Source: Harryflintia acetispora | Lineage (GTDB): Bacteria > Bacillota > Clostridia > Oscillospirales > Ruminococcaceae | Length of the DNA: 64,000 nucleotides | Direction: 5' to 3' | Assembly: GCA_004340125.1 (NCBI GenBank) | Contig: SLUK01000001.1 | Coordinates: 434,001 to 498,000 of the forward strand | In this document: in pieces, positions 15,835 through 24,713 of the stretch | Layout: the number at the start of each line of letters is the position of its first letter | How positions within the stretch are numbered: position 1 is the stretch's first letter | Notes under the pieces: generated by a model | Database searches by the model: none | What the model was told of the DNA's origin: nothing | What the model saw: only the letters and a program-made list of their open reading frames with translations | Position numbers and translations under genes: made by a program

Positions 15835-16455
15835 TCAGTCCAGCTCGGCGAAGCATTCCTCGACGAGATAGGGGTGCACCGTGTCCGAACTGAGCTCCTG
15901 GAGCTGTTTTACAAAGCCCTCCTTGCGCCCGGCGGCGATCAGCAGCCGCAGATGGACCGCCGCGCCGAAGTCGCTGCCGAGGGTCTTTACCCCGAACTGG
16001 GGCAGCAGGTAGCTGATCTTACCGTAGAGGGAGTAGTCGCAGTCCAGCTCCAGCACGGCGCACGGGCGCATGGTCTTGATCCCGGCGGCGTCCACCGCCA
16101 GCTTGGCCGAGTGGGAGTAGGCGCGCACCAGCCCGCCCCCGCCCAGTAGAATCCCACCGAAATAGCGGGTGACCACCACACAGAGGTCACAGAGCCCCTC
16201 CTTTTGCAGCACGTCGAGTACCGGCAGCCCGGCGGTGCCCTGCGGCTCGCCGTCGTCCGAATAGCGGCGCAGGTTCCCCTCACGCAGAATATAGGCATAG
16301 ACGTTGTGGGAAGCGTCCCAATACTTCTGGCGAAGACCGGCGATCCATTCGGTCGCCTCCGCCTCATGCTGCACCGGTCTCGCGGTGCCGATGAAGCGGG
16401 AGCGCCGCTCGGTAAATTCATCGCTGGCCTCCTGCCGGATGGTCCGGTAATCCAC
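15835..16455 (-). CDS. yigZ: YigZ / IMPACT family protein
   Basis: 206-aa cytoplasmic protein of the UPF0029/IMPACT family. The N-terminal domain carries the signature RRYSDDGEPQGTAGLPVLDVL and VVTRYFGGILLGGGGLVRAY; a C-terminal DUF1949 domain follows. Family members bind nucleic acids and are linked to translation control, but the reaction is unknown. The frame stays open upstream, but GTG at 16455 has GGAGGAGG 8 bases ahead and gives the usual length. The gene lies downstream of rpmE. Confidence 0.88.
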   Translation of the reverse strand: MDYRTIRQEASDEFTERRSRFIGTARPVQHEAEATEWIAGLRQKYWDASHNVYAYILREGNLRRYSDDGEPQGTAGLPVLDVLQKEGLCDLCVVVTRYFGGILLGGGGLVRAYSHSAKLAVDAAGIKTMRPCAVLELDCDYSLYGKISYLLPQFGVKTLGSDFGAAVHLRLLIAAGRKEGFVKQLQELSSDTVHPYLVEECFAELD

Positions 16456-16494
16456 AAAAACCCGCCTCCTCCGAATGAATTTGACAGCAAAACA

Positions 16495-16524
16495 AAAATG
16501 GCGCGGAAACCTCCGCGCCATTTT
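16495..16524 (-). terminator. Terminator of rpmE
   Basis: A 13-bp stem (AAAATGGCGCGGA / TCCGCGCCATTTT) with a four-base loop just downstream of rpmE. The T-run lies on the minus strand. Confidence 0.8.
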
Positions 16525-16531
16525 ATCATTC

Positions 16532-16735
16532 TTATTTGCCCAGGTTGAAGCGCTTGTTGAAACGATCCACACGTCCGCCGGTGTCGACCAGCTTCTGCCG
16601 CCCGGTGAAGAACGGATGGCACTTGGAACAAATTTCCACGCGGATGTCCTTCTTGGTGGAACGGGTCTCAATGACCTCGCCGCAAGCGCAGGTGATGGTG
16701 GTGGGCTCGTACTTCGGATGAATACCCTTCTTCAT
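16532..16735 (-). CDS. rpmE: 50S ribosomal protein L31
   Basis: 67-aa L31 of the zinc-binding (C+) type. MKKGIHPKYEPTTITCACGE opens the protein, and CSKCHPFFTGRQKLVDTGGRVDRF carries the other two cysteines. AGAGGTG precedes the ATG at 16735; a GTG three codons upstream is part of that site and is rejected. Monocistronic. Confidence 0.95.
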   Translation of the reverse strand: MKKGIHPKYEPTTITCACGEVIETRSTKKDIRVEICSKCHPFFTGRQKLVDTGGRVDRFNKRFNLGK

Positions 16736-16846
16736 ATCTTTCACCTCTTTCAGCCGACGAGGAGCTTGACCTCGTCCATATCGGTAGTACGACTAATCAT
16801 AGCACAGTTCATTTTAAAATGCAAGCAGAAGTTTCAGGAAATCCAC

Positions 16847-18559
16847 TCAGACGCCCAAAAGCGCCTTGACACCGGCCGAAACCTGCTCATAGAGCTGCTG
16901 CGCCTGCTCCAACGTGGCGGCGCTCAGCGAATAGTAGACCTTGATCTTCGGCTCGGTCCCCGAGGGGCGCACGATCACGCTGGCCCCGTTTTCGAGGGTG
17001 TATTCGAGGATGTCCGATTCGGGCAGGGTGATCGTCTCCTCCCCGCCGTCCGCCAGCACCCGCTTGCCGCTCAGATAGTCCCCGGTGGCCGCGACCGCAT
17101 GGCCGCCGATCTCGCTCGGCGCCCCGGCGCGCAGGGCGCGCAGCATCCCGGCCATCTTCACGCTGCCGTCCTCGCCCTCGAAGGTGTAGCTGTCCACCAC
17201 GTTGAGGTACCGCCCGCAGACGCTGTAGATCCCGTCGAGCACGTCGAGCAGGGTCTTGCCCTTGGACTTGTAGTAGGCGGTCATCTCGCAGATGATCATC
17301 GCCGCGTTGACCGCGTCCTTGTCCCGCGCGTGCGGCCCGGTGAGATAGCCCGAGCTCTCCTCGAAGCCCAATAAGAACCGGTCCGCCTCGCCCTTCTGCT
17401 CGAGCTCGGCCACCAGCTCGCCGATGTACTTGAAGCCGGTCAGCACGTCGATCACCTGCACGCCGAGCTCCCCTGCCAGCCGGTCGCACAGCTTGGTTGA
17501 GACCACCGACTTGACCACGATCGGGTCCTTTGGCAGGGTGCCCGTTTCGCGGCGGCGCTCCACGATGTACTGGAGCATGAGCACCCCGATCTCGTTGCCG
17601 CTCAGGCGCACGATCCTGCCCTGGTGGCGCACCGCCACCCCCGCGCGGTCGGAGTCCGGGTCGGTGGCGAGCAGGATGTCATAGCCCAGCCGCTCGCAGA
17701 GGCGCAGCCCCAGCTCCATCGCCGTGGCCTCCTCGGGGTTCGGGTAGGGGCAGGTCGGGAAGTCGCCGTCGGGCTGCTCCTGTTCGGGCACCACCGCGAC
17801 CGTTTCCACCCCGATCCTGTCCAAAATTTTGCGCACGCAGTGGTTGCCCGCGCCGTTTAAGGGGGTGTAAACCACGCTGATGGGCGACTGGCGGCAGATG
17901 TCCTTGTCCACCTGCTCGCTGAGCACCGCGTCGATGTAGGCGTCCACCGTATCCTTGCCGATGTACTGGATCACTCCCGTGCGCAGCCCCTCCTCGAAGG
18001 GGATGGTCTTGATCCCGCCGAAATAGTCCACCGTTTCGATCTCGCGCAGGACCTCATCCGCCTCCTCGGGCGAGAGCTGGTAAGCCTCGGGCCCATAGAC
18101 CTTGTAGCCGTTGTACTTGGCGGGGTTGTGGCTGGCGGTGACGACGATCCCCGCCTGGCAGTGCAGGTGGAGAATGGCGAAGGAGAGCGCCGGGGTGGGC
18201 ATGAGCTCGTCGAAGATATGTACCTTGATCCCGTTGGCAGCCAAAATTTCTGCCGAACGCTGCGCAAACAGGGTGGAGTTGTTCCGGCTGTCGTAGGCGA
18301 TGGCGACCGCGGCGTCCCCATATTTCTTGCCCAGCCACTGGCAGAGCCCCTGGGTGGCCGCGCCCACGGTGTAGACGTTCATCCGGTTGGTGCCGGCGCC
18401 GAGCACGCCGCGCAGCCCGGCCGTGCCAAAGGACAGGGTGCGGTAGAAGCGGTCGCCAATCTCCGGCTCATCGTTTGCGACGGCCAGCAGATCAGCTTTG
18501 AGCGCGGGATCGTCCACCTTCTCGCACCAGGTTTGATACAGCTTATGAGAATCACTCAT
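16847..18559 (-). CDS. pgcA: Phosphoglucomutase / phosphomannomutase (alpha-D-phosphohexomutase)
   Basis: 570-aa enzyme interconverting glucose-1-P and glucose-6-P (possibly also mannose phosphates), feeding UDP-glucose and glycolipid synthesis. The catalytic phosphoserine loop VVTASHNPAKYNGYK is near residue 140, the Mg loop ATDPDSDRAGVAV near 305, the sugar loop GFEESSGYLTG near 410, and the phosphate-binding VIVRPSGTEPKIK at the end. Length fits the PgcA type (about 575). GGAGGT lies seven bases before the ATG at 18559. It could supply sugar donors for the glycosyltransferases at 9279-11420. Confidence 0.93.
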   Translation of the reverse strand: MSDSHKLYQTWCEKVDDPALKADLLAVANDEPEIGDRFYRTLSFGTAGLRGVLGAGTNRMNVYTVGAATQGLCQWLGKKYGDAAVAIAYDSRNNSTLFAQRSAEILAANGIKVHIFDELMPTPALSFAILHLHCQAGIVVTASHNPAKYNGYKVYGPEAYQLSPEEADEVLREIETVDYFGGIKTIPFEEGLRTGVIQYIGKDTVDAYIDAVLSEQVDKDICRQSPISVVYTPLNGAGNHCVRKILDRIGVETVAVVPEQEQPDGDFPTCPYPNPEEATAMELGLRLCERLGYDILLATDPDSDRAGVAVRHQGRIVRLSGNEIGVLMLQYIVERRRETGTLPKDPIVVKSVVSTKLCDRLAGELGVQVIDVLTGFKYIGELVAELEQKGEADRFLLGFEESSGYLTGPHARDKDAVNAAMIICEMTAYYKSKGKTLLDVLDGIYSVCGRYLNVVDSYTFEGEDGSVKMAGMLRALRAGAPSEIGGHAVAATGDYLSGKRVLADGGEETITLPESDILEYTLENGASVIVRPSGTEPKIKVYYSLSAATLEQAQQLYEQVSAGVKALLGV

Positions 18560-18674
18560 CTCGAGCACCTCCGGTTATAGTGGTTAAGAGTTAGCTTACT
18601 CCTTTATTCTATCATTTTTTGCTGAATTTGGAAATGGATAATCCAAATTTTTGTCCGGTTTGCCGCCGCCGCGC

Positions 18675-18704
18675 TTGACAATGCCCGCCCGATTCCGATA
18701 TAAT
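18675..18704 (+). promoter_or_regulatory. Consensus promoter for the 18938 MFS gene
   Basis: Perfect TTGACA (18675-18680) and perfect TATAAT (18699-18704) with an 18-base spacer. Transcription would start near 18711, 227 bases ahead of the coding start. Confidence 0.8.
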
Positions 18705-18710
18705 TGGTTT

Positions 18711-18937
18711 TATTATAAGGAAGGGAGGCGCGCCGCGGTGGGCTGGAAGATGGTTTGTGTCCGGATCCAGAAAGGAAACGTTTTTGCCGTCGACGGGACA
18801 GGTGCGCCTTTTTTGAGACGGTGACGGCAATTCCAATCGGAATTTTGGGCCGCAGCGTCGCTGCGGCCTTTTGTTTTGCCGGCAGGGCGTTCCTGCCCCG
18901 GCTTTCACAAATATTTGAAAGACGGGAAGGAAACGCG
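18711..18937 (+). promoter_or_regulatory. Structured 5' leader with an internal terminator (candidate riboswitch or attenuator)
   Basis: A 227-base leader precedes the MFS gene. It contains GGCGC pairing with GCGCC followed by TTTTTT (18813-18818), then an AATTCC/GGAATT hairpin, then GGCCGCAG/CTGCGGCC (18848-18868) followed by TTTTGTTTT. The last is a good intrinsic terminator ahead of the coding region, so expression needs read-through. I do not recognise a known riboswitch class in it. Confidence 0.5.
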
Positions 18938-20164
18938 ATGAATCTCAACAAACAGATCAAATGCCTCTATTTATATGAGCTCCTGAGCGGCTTCTCGCTG
19001 GGCGAGGGGGTATGGGTCATTTTCCTCCTCATGCGGGGGTTTTCCCTGCTGGAGGTCGGGATCGCCGAGGGCTTTTTCCATGTGGTCAGCTTCTGCTGCG
19101 AGGTGCCCAGCGGCATGCTCGCCGACCTGCTCGGGCGAAAGCGCACCCTGGTCTGCAGCCGGCTGATGAGCGGGGCGGCGGCGCTGGGCATGCTGATGAG
19201 CACCAACATCTTCGGCGTCTGCCTGTCGCTGGGGCTCTGCGCGATGGAGTATAACCTTGCCTCCGGCACCCGGGAGGCGATCACCTACGATTCCCTGCTG
19301 CAGGAACGCGAGGCGGGTCGGTATCTGCGGGTGTGCTCCAATCAAAATCTGCTTTTTCGCCTGGCACAGGGCGGCGGGATCCTGCTCAGCGGCGTGGCGC
19401 TCCTCATCGGCTGGCGCTGGTGCTACCGGCTCGACGTTTTGCTGGGGCTTTGCGGCGCGCTGGCAGCGCTGGCGCTGCGCGAGCCCGCAGTCACCGAGCG
19501 CCAGCGCGAGCGGCCCCGCCTGGGGCTGCGTCAGCTGCCAAGGCTGCTGGCCCGGCAGACAAAGGACTCCCTGCGCTTTTTGCGCCGCACCCCGCGCGCC
19601 TTTTTGTGCATGCTGGCGGGGTCGGCGGTCGAGACGGGGAGCATTCTCTGCGGCTTCTTTTTGCAGCAGCAGCTGACCGAGCAGGGGGCCTCCTCCTATC
19701 TGCTGGGGCTGTTGCTGCTGGGCGTCAGCCTCGGCGGGATGGCGGGGGCGAAGGCGGCGGTCCTGCTGGCAAAGCGTATTAGCTACCGGCAGACCCTGGC
19801 GCTTTGCGGCGCCGGGACGGCGCTGGGGCTGCTGTTCGCCGCGGGAAATGGCCTCCTGCTCGGGGTGGCGGGCGGTTTCCTGAGCGCAATGTGGAGCGAG
19901 GCGCTGGCCACCGTCAACGACCGGGAGCTCAATTCCATGATCCCCTCCGATCAGCGGGCCACCTTGATCTCGATCGGCTCGATGACCTTCAGCGTGCTGA
20001 TGATGGGCGCCTCCCCCGCCGCCGGGGCGCTGGGCGGGCGGCACGGGATCGGCAGCGCCTATCTCGCATTGGCCGCGGCGCTGCTGCCGGCGGTGGGGCT
20101 GCTGCTCTTCCTGCTCGGGCGCTGTCCGGTCCCCCGCTGCGAGGCGGAGGAGACGGAGTCCTAG
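18938..20164 (+). CDS. MFS transporter, probable drug or metabolite efflux
   Basis: 408-aa membrane protein with about twelve helices. The loop between helices 2 and 3 reads GMLADLLGRKRTLV, the classic MFS motif A (GxLaDrxGrkxxl). N-terminal LYLYELLSGFSLGEGVWVIF is helix 1. The sequence is rich in leucine, alanine and arginine loops. GGAAGG precedes the ATG at 18938; the frame is open farther upstream only through the leader terminator. Regulated leader control and MFS class suggest an efflux pump induced by its substrate. Confidence 0.82.
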   Translation: MNLNKQIKCLYLYELLSGFSLGEGVWVIFLLMRGFSLLEVGIAEGFFHVVSFCCEVPSGMLADLLGRKRTLVCSRLMSGAAALGMLMSTNIFGVCLSLGLCAMEYNLASGTREAITYDSLLQEREAGRYLRVCSNQNLLFRLAQGGGILLSGVALLIGWRWCYRLDVLLGLCGALAALALREPAVTERQRERPRLGLRQLPRLLARQTKDSLRFLRRTPRAFLCMLAGSAVETGSILCGFFLQQQLTEQGASSYLLGLLLLGVSLGGMAGAKAAVLLAKRISYRQTLALCGAGTALGLLFAAGNGLLLGVAGGFLSAMWSEALATVNDRELNSMIPSDQRATLISIGSMTFSVLMMGASPAAGALGGRHGIGSAYLALAAALLPAVGLLLFLLGRCPVPRCEAEETES

Positions 20165-20263
20165 CCGCAAGCGGGCCGGGATATCTGTGGGAGGGTATAC
20201 CATTTGCGCGCCGTTCATGGTACAATAAGGCGACAGGATTCGACAGCTGGGGAGGACGAGCGG

Positions 20264-21799
20264 ATGTTTGCAAAGACCATGAGCCTGGGCCTGATGGGGA
20301 TCGATGCGTTCCCGGTCACCGTGGAGGTGGACCACCACCGGGGGATGCCCGCCTTTGAAATCGTCGGGCTGCCGGATGCGGCGGTCAAGGAGGCGCGGGA
20401 CCGGGTCAAGGCCGCGATGGGCAACTGCGGGCTGGAGCTGCGCCCCGGCCGGGTGGTGGTCAATCTCGCCCCGGCCGACCTGCGCAAGGGCGGCACCCTC
20501 TACGACCTTCCTATATTAATAGGACTGCTCGGCGCGCTGGGGGAGCTGCCCGGCTCCTTCGAGGGCTTCGCCTTTCTGGGGGAGCTCTCCCTCTCGGGCG
20601 AGGTGCGCCCGGTGCCCGGCATACTGCCGATGGTGCTCAAGGCGAAGGAGCAGGGCCTGCGCGGGGTGTATCTTCCGGCGGCCAACGCCCGGGAGGGCTC
20701 CATTGCCGGAGGGATCGACATCTACCCGGTGCAAAGCGTCATGCAGCTGCTCGACCACTTTGCCGGGCGAAAGCCGATCGAGCCCGCGCCGCCGCTCGAA
20801 CTTTCACAGGCGCCGGCGCAGCTCCTGCCGGACTTTAAGGACGTCAAGGGCCAGGCGATGGCGCGGCGGGCCGCCGAGATCGCGGCGGCGGGCGGGCACA
20901 ATCTTTTGATGATCGGCACCCCGGGTTCCGGGAAGAGCATGATCGCCAAACGGATCCCGTCCATCCTGCCTCCGCCCTCCTTCGCCGAGGCGATCGAGAT
21001 CACCAAGGTCCACTCGGTGGCGGGGCTGCTGCCGCCGGATACCCCGCTGCTGCGCACGAGGCCGTTCCGCGCGCCGCACCACACCGTCAGCCCGGCGGGG
21101 CTCTCGGGCGGCGGGCCCATCCCGCGCCCGGGCGAGGTCTCCCTGGCCCACGGCGGAGTGCTCTTTTTGGATGAGCTGCCCGAGTTTTCCCGCGCGGCGA
21201 TGGAGGTGCTGCGCCAGCCCATCGAGGACGGCGCGGTGACCATTTCCCGGGCAAACGCGCGGCTGCGCTACCCGAGCACGATCATGCTGGTGGCGGCGAT
21301 GAACCCCTGTCCCTGCGGGTACTATGGACATCCGGCCAAGGAGTGTATCTGCGGTGAGAAGAAGATCGACAGCTACATCGGGCGGGTCTCCGGGCCGCTG
21401 CTGGACCGGATCGACCTGCACGTCGAGGTCATGCCGGTGGAGTTCGACACCCTGTCAGCGGGGGCCGAGTCGGAGTGCTCGGCCGACATCCGCGCGCGGG
21501 TGATCGCCGCGCGGGAGCGCCAGCTGGCCCGCCGGGAATGGACCGGGGCCGACTGCAACGCACATCTGGCCCCCGGCATGGTACGGGAGGTTTGCCAGAT
21601 GAGCGGCGAGGCGCGGGAGGTCCTGCGCCGGGCCTTTGAGCGGATGGGCCTCTCGGCGCGGGCATACGATCGGGTTCTCAAGGTGTCCCGCACCATCGCC
21701 GACCTGGACGGCAGCGAGAAAATCGAGCGCCGGCACGTCGCCGAGGCGGTGCAGTACCGCAGCCTGGACCGCAAATATTGGCGCCGGAACCGGGATTAA
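20264..21799 (+). CDS. comM: YifB/ComM-family Mg-chelatase-like AAA+ ATPase
   Basis: 511-aa cytoplasmic protein. The N-terminal ChlI/Lon-protease-like domain (FEIVGLPDAAVKEARDRVKAA) is followed by an AAA+ core with Walker A GTPGSGKSMIAKRIP near residue 225 and Walker B GVLFLDELPEF near 305. The cysteine cluster NPCPCGYYGHPAKECIC is typical of the family. In naturally competent bacteria ComM drives branch migration in recombination; elsewhere the role is unproved. GGGGAGG lies before the ATG at 20264. Confidence 0.92.
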   Translation: MFAKTMSLGLMGIDAFPVTVEVDHHRGMPAFEIVGLPDAAVKEARDRVKAAMGNCGLELRPGRVVVNLAPADLRKGGTLYDLPILIGLLGALGELPGSFEGFAFLGELSLSGEVRPVPGILPMVLKAKEQGLRGVYLPAANAREGSIAGGIDIYPVQSVMQLLDHFAGRKPIEPAPPLELSQAPAQLLPDFKDVKGQAMARRAAEIAAAGGHNLLMIGTPGSGKSMIAKRIPSILPPPSFAEAIEITKVHSVAGLLPPDTPLLRTRPFRAPHHTVSPAGLSGGGPIPRPGEVSLAHGGVLFLDELPEFSRAAMEVLRQPIEDGAVTISRANARLRYPSTIMLVAAMNPCPCGYYGHPAKECICGEKKIDSYIGRVSGPLLDRIDLHVEVMPVEFDTLSAGAESECSADIRARVIAARERQLARREWTGADCNAHLAPGMVREVCQMSGEAREVLRRAFERMGLSARAYDRVLKVSRTIADLDGSEKIERRHVAEAVQYRSLDRKYWRRNRD

Positions 21800-21845
21800 A
21801 CCGGAGCCGGCCGCCCCAAGATAAGGGAAGAAAGGGAGGAAGCAT

Positions 21846-22142
21846 ATGGTCAAGCATATTGTGATGTGGAAGCTGCGCGCTTTTGACAGCGGGCGGGAGC
21901 GGCAGGAGGCCGCGGAGAAGATCAAGTCGGGGCTCGAGGCCCTGACGGGGAAGGTGGAGGGGCTGCAGCGCGCCGAGGTGGGGATCAATTTTAACCCCGC
22001 CGGGTACGACCTCTGCCTGTATACCGAGCTGCGGGACCGGGCGGCGCTCGATTTCTACCAGGACCACCCGGAGCATTTAAAGATGAAGGAATACATCCAT
22101 ACCGTGATCACCGAGCGGGTGGTCTGCGACTGGGAATGCTGA
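21846..22142 (+). CDS. Dabb-family (stress-responsive alpha/beta barrel) protein
   Basis: 98-aa single-domain protein. It starts MVKHIVMWKLR and has the ferredoxin-like Dabb pattern (GINFNPAGYDLCLYTEL, DFYQDHPEHLKMKEYI). Family members dimerise into small barrels; some are cyclases or decomposition enzymes, most are uncharacterised. AAGGGAGGAAGCAT precedes the start. The 46-bp gap suggests co-transcription with comM. Confidence 0.85.
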   Translation: MVKHIVMWKLRAFDSGRERQEAAEKIKSGLEALTGKVEGLQRAEVGINFNPAGYDLCLYTELRDRAALDFYQDHPEHLKMKEYIHTVITERVVCDWEC

Positions 22143-22170
22143 AAACAGGCCGTATATTGCAGCAAAATGA

Positions 22171-22210
22171 CCGTTCCGGGGACAAAAAACACCCCCGGGA
22201 CGGCGTTTTT
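22171..22210 (+). terminator. Terminator before the S10 operon
   Basis: Stem CCGTTCCGGGG with CCCCCGGGACGG (G-T pairs and one bulge), an A-rich loop, then CGTTTTTT. It separates comM-Dabb from the ribosomal superoperon. Confidence 0.75.
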
Positions 22211-22251
22211 TCATAAAATTACGGGTTTCAAGAAAAATATTTTGAAAAAAC

Positions 22252-22280
22252 TTGTATTCTTTCCTTTGGTATGGTATATT
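22252..22280 (+). promoter_or_regulatory. Promoter of the S10-spc-alpha superoperon
   Basis: TTGTAT at 22252-22257 and TATATT at 22275-22280 with a 17-base spacer in an AT-rich stretch. It is the only good promoter before rpsJ. I found no other strong promoter between the genes down to rplQ. Confidence 0.65.
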
Positions 22281-22286
22281 ATTTAA

Positions 22287-22599
22287 GCGTGACTGCACAA
22301 GATATGCGTTGAAGCGGGAGGTTGCCGCAGTTTGCGGGTAATTTCCGCCGAGTATGTCCGATTTCAAACCGGGCGACTTTAAATACCGACAGGTTGTGTC
22401 GTGGTCCGTCCGACAGGCTCTTTGGCCTGCGGTGGGACAGGCATGAAGTCCGGCTAAACCTGCGCGGGCCGCGCCCAGAAGGGTTCGGCTCCCGTGCGAA
22501 GGGTTTATCCGGTTTTTCTATGCAAAGCGACTGAACACACGGCGGCGTGTTCGGAATTTAAAAGGAGCCTCACGACAAAGAATTAGGAGGCGATGGCAA
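22287..22599 (+). promoter_or_regulatory. Long 5' leader of the ribosomal superoperon
   Basis: About 310 transcribed bases without a credible gene. It begins near GTGACTGCACAAG and GCGGGAGGTTGCC, contains several GC-rich complementary blocks, and ends with the hairpin GAACAC/GTGTTC (22533-22552) before GGAGG and the GTG start of rpsJ. Ribosomal leaders of this length usually bind a ribosomal protein for autogenous control; which one is not evident here. Confidence 0.5.
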
Positions 22600-22911
22600 G
22601 TGGCAGTCAAGGAAAAAATCAGAATCAGACTGAAAGGTTATGATTCCTCTCTGGTGGATGCGTCTGCGCAGAAGATCGTGGAGACCGCGAAGCGCACCGG
22701 GGCAAGGGTATCCGGCCCGATTCCCCTGCCGACCGAGAAGGAGATCGTGACCATTCTGCGCGCGGTCCACAAGTACAAGGACAGCCGCGAACAGTTTGAG
22801 ATGAGAACCCACAAGAGACTCATAGACATCCTGCGCCCGTCCAACAAGACGGTGGAAGCGCTGACCAGTCTTGAGCTCCCCGCCGGCGTGGACATCGAGA
22901 TCAAGCTCTAA
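22600..22911 (+). CDS. rpsJ: 30S ribosomal protein S10 (NusE)
   Basis: 103 aa, the usual length. IRIRLKGYDSSLVDASAQKI opens the protein, and the long loop GPIPLPTEKEIVTILRAVHK reaches into the 30S head; it also acts with NusB in antitermination. GTG start at 22600, nine bases after AGGAGG; an ATG at 22593 is out of frame. First gene of the superoperon. Confidence 0.97.
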   Translation: MAVKEKIRIRLKGYDSSLVDASAQKIVETAKRTGARVSGPIPLPTEKEIVTILRAVHKYKDSREQFEMRTHKRLIDILRPSNKTVEALTSLELPAGVDIEIKL

Positions 22912-23002
22912 GGTCCAGCCGCTCATCGCCGCCCGCTCAGGAGGGGCGGCAGGTCAAGTTGGCACACTGCCAACCAATAACCGAAGGAGGTAAACCAAAC
23001 CC

Positions 23003-23635
23003 ATGCAAAAATGTATCATCGGCAAAAAAGTCGGCATGACCCAGATCTTTGACGAGAAGGGAAATGTCATCCCCGTCACGGTGATCGAGGCGGGTCCGTG
23101 TATCGTCGTTTCCAAGAAAACAACCGAAAACGACGGCTACGAAGCCGTGCAGATCGGTTATGGCGACGTTTCGGACAAGAGAGTCAACAAGCCGCAGAAG
23201 GGCCATTTCGCGAAAGCGGATGTTGCGGCGAAAAAACACCTCAAGGAATTCAGGCTCGATGACTGCTCCGCGCTGAATGTCGGCGACCTGATCAAGGCGG
23301 ATACCTTCGAGTGCGGCAACGCAATCGATGTGATCGGCACTTCCAAGGGCAAAGGCTACGCGGGCACCATCAAGCGTTACGGCAACCACCGGCTCAAGGA
23401 AACCCACGGTTCCGGTCCTGTTGCGCGGCACGCGGGTTCCAACGGCGCGACCTCCAGCCCGTCGAGAGTGTTCAAGGGCAAGAAGCTTCCGGGCCACATG
23501 GGCGCCGAAAGAGTGACGGTCCAGAACCTCACGGTGGCCAAGGTGGATGCGGAAAATAACCTGATCGCGATCAGAGGCGCTGTGCCCGGTCCGAAAGGCG
23601 GACTGGTGTACATCACCGACAGCGTGAAGGCGTAA
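23003..23635 (+). CDS. rplC: 50S ribosomal protein L3
   Basis: 210 aa. The start is MQKCIIGKKVGMTQIF, and the extension that reaches the peptidyl-transferase centre (GPVARHAGSNGATSSPSRVF, KKLPGHMGAERVTVQN) is intact. GAAGGAGG lies ahead of the ATG. 91 bp after rpsJ. Confidence 0.97.
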   Translation: MQKCIIGKKVGMTQIFDEKGNVIPVTVIEAGPCIVVSKKTTENDGYEAVQIGYGDVSDKRVNKPQKGHFAKADVAAKKHLKEFRLDDCSALNVGDLIKADTFECGNAIDVIGTSKGKGYAGTIKRYGNHRLKETHGSGPVARHAGSNGATSSPSRVFKGKKLPGHMGAERVTVQNLTVAKVDAENNLIAIRGAVPGPKGGLVYITDSVKA

Positions 23636-23652
23636 GGGAAGGAGGAAGCACT

Positions 23653-24276
23653 ATGCCAAATTTACAGGTAGTGGATATGACCGGCAAGAGCGTCGGCGAG
23701 ATCACCCTCTCGGACGCCATCTTTGGGATCGAGCCCAACAAGTCCGTTCTCCACGATGCGGTAAAGAACTATCTTGCCAACCAGCGCCAGGGCACCCAGT
23801 CCACCCTGACCCGCACTGAGGTCAGCGGCGGTGGCAAGAAACCCTGGAGACAGAAGGGCACCGGCCATGCGCGCCAGGGTTCCACCCGCGCTCCGCAGTG
23901 GCGCCACGGCGGTATCGCGCTCGGCCCCAAGCCCCGCGACTACAGCTACACCCTCAACCGGAAGGTCAAGCGGCTGGCCATCAAGTCGGCGCTCTCTTCC
24001 AAGGTGCAGGAGAACAACCTGGTCGTGGTCGACAAGATCGCGAGCGAGGATTACAAGACCAAGACGATGGTCGAGATGCTCAAAGCCCTCGGCGCCGAGC
24101 GCAAGGCGATGATCGTCATGCCGGGCGTGGACGCCAAGGTCATCAAGAGCGCGGCGAACATCCCCGGGGTGAAGACCGCTTTAGTCAACACCATCAACGC
24201 CTACGACCTGCTCTGCTACGATAAGGTCATTATCGACAAGAGCGCCGTAGAGAAGATCGAGGAGGTGTACCGGTAA
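23653..24276 (+). CDS. rplD: 50S ribosomal protein L4
   Basis: 207 aa. The basic tunnel loop reads GGGKKPWRQKGTGHARQGST with PQWRHGGIALGPKPRDY after it. In proteobacteria L4 represses its own operon; no L4 leader could be identified here. Its stop codon overlaps the rplW start (TAATG at 24274-24278). Confidence 0.97.
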   Translation: MPNLQVVDMTGKSVGEITLSDAIFGIEPNKSVLHDAVKNYLANQRQGTQSTLTRTEVSGGGKKPWRQKGTGHARQGSTRAPQWRHGGIALGPKPRDYSYTLNRKVKRLAIKSALSSKVQENNLVVVDKIASEDYKTKTMVEMLKALGAERKAMIVMPGVDAKVIKSAANIPGVKTALVNTINAYDLLCYDKVIIDKSAVEKIEEVYR

Positions 24277-24569
24277 TGAAAACCGCTCACGACGTCATTC
24301 TCAAGCCGATCATCACCGAGGCCACCATGGCCGGTGTTGCGGACAAGAAATACACCTTTAAGGTCGCGAAGGATTCCAACAAGATCGAGATCGCCCAGGC
24401 GGTCGAGAAGCTGTTCGACGTGAAGGTTGCCAAAGTCAACACCCTGAACGTGCGCGGCCGGTATAAGAGACAGGGCATGCACGGCGGTTACACTCCCGCG
24501 TGGAAAAAAGCCGTCATCACCCTGAAAGAGGATTCCAAGGGGATCGAGTTCTTCGAGAGCATGGTCTAA
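24276..24569 (+). CDS. rplW: 50S ribosomal protein L23
   Basis: 97 aa, at the tunnel exit where trigger factor and SRP dock. DVILKPIITEATMAGVADKKYTF is the N-terminal fold, and VNTLNVRGRYKRQGMHGGYTP the loop. Translationally coupled to rplD. It is followed by an unusual 305-bp gap before rplB. Confidence 0.96.
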   Translation: MKTAHDVILKPIITEATMAGVADKKYTFKVAKDSNKIEIAQAVEKLFDVKVAKVNTLNVRGRYKRQGMHGGYTPAWKKAVITLKEDSKGIEFFESMV

Positions 24570-24605
24570 GCCGGAATCCCTCGAGGCCCCGGACGCAAGA
24601 CGCGG

Positions 24606-24643
24606 CGCGGCCTCACAAGAAGAATTCTGTTGCCGCGACAGCG
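24606..24643 (+). repeat. First copy of a direct repeat between rplW and rplB
   Basis: 38 bases, starting CGCGGCCTCACAAG and ending GCCGCGACAGCG, are identical to 24714-24751 at a period of 108 bases. Both copies are followed by a TGTGCACCGAG block and a GA(A)TTCTT-TGA-type ending. The unit contains AGAATTCT, which can pair with the later AGAGGAATTCTTT. Confidence 0.75.
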
Positions 24644-24713
24644 TGTGCACCGAGGATTCTTAATGAGAAAAACCGCGCGGCCGCCACCGGCGGCAGGAAG
24701 CGCGCGAGCGCGA

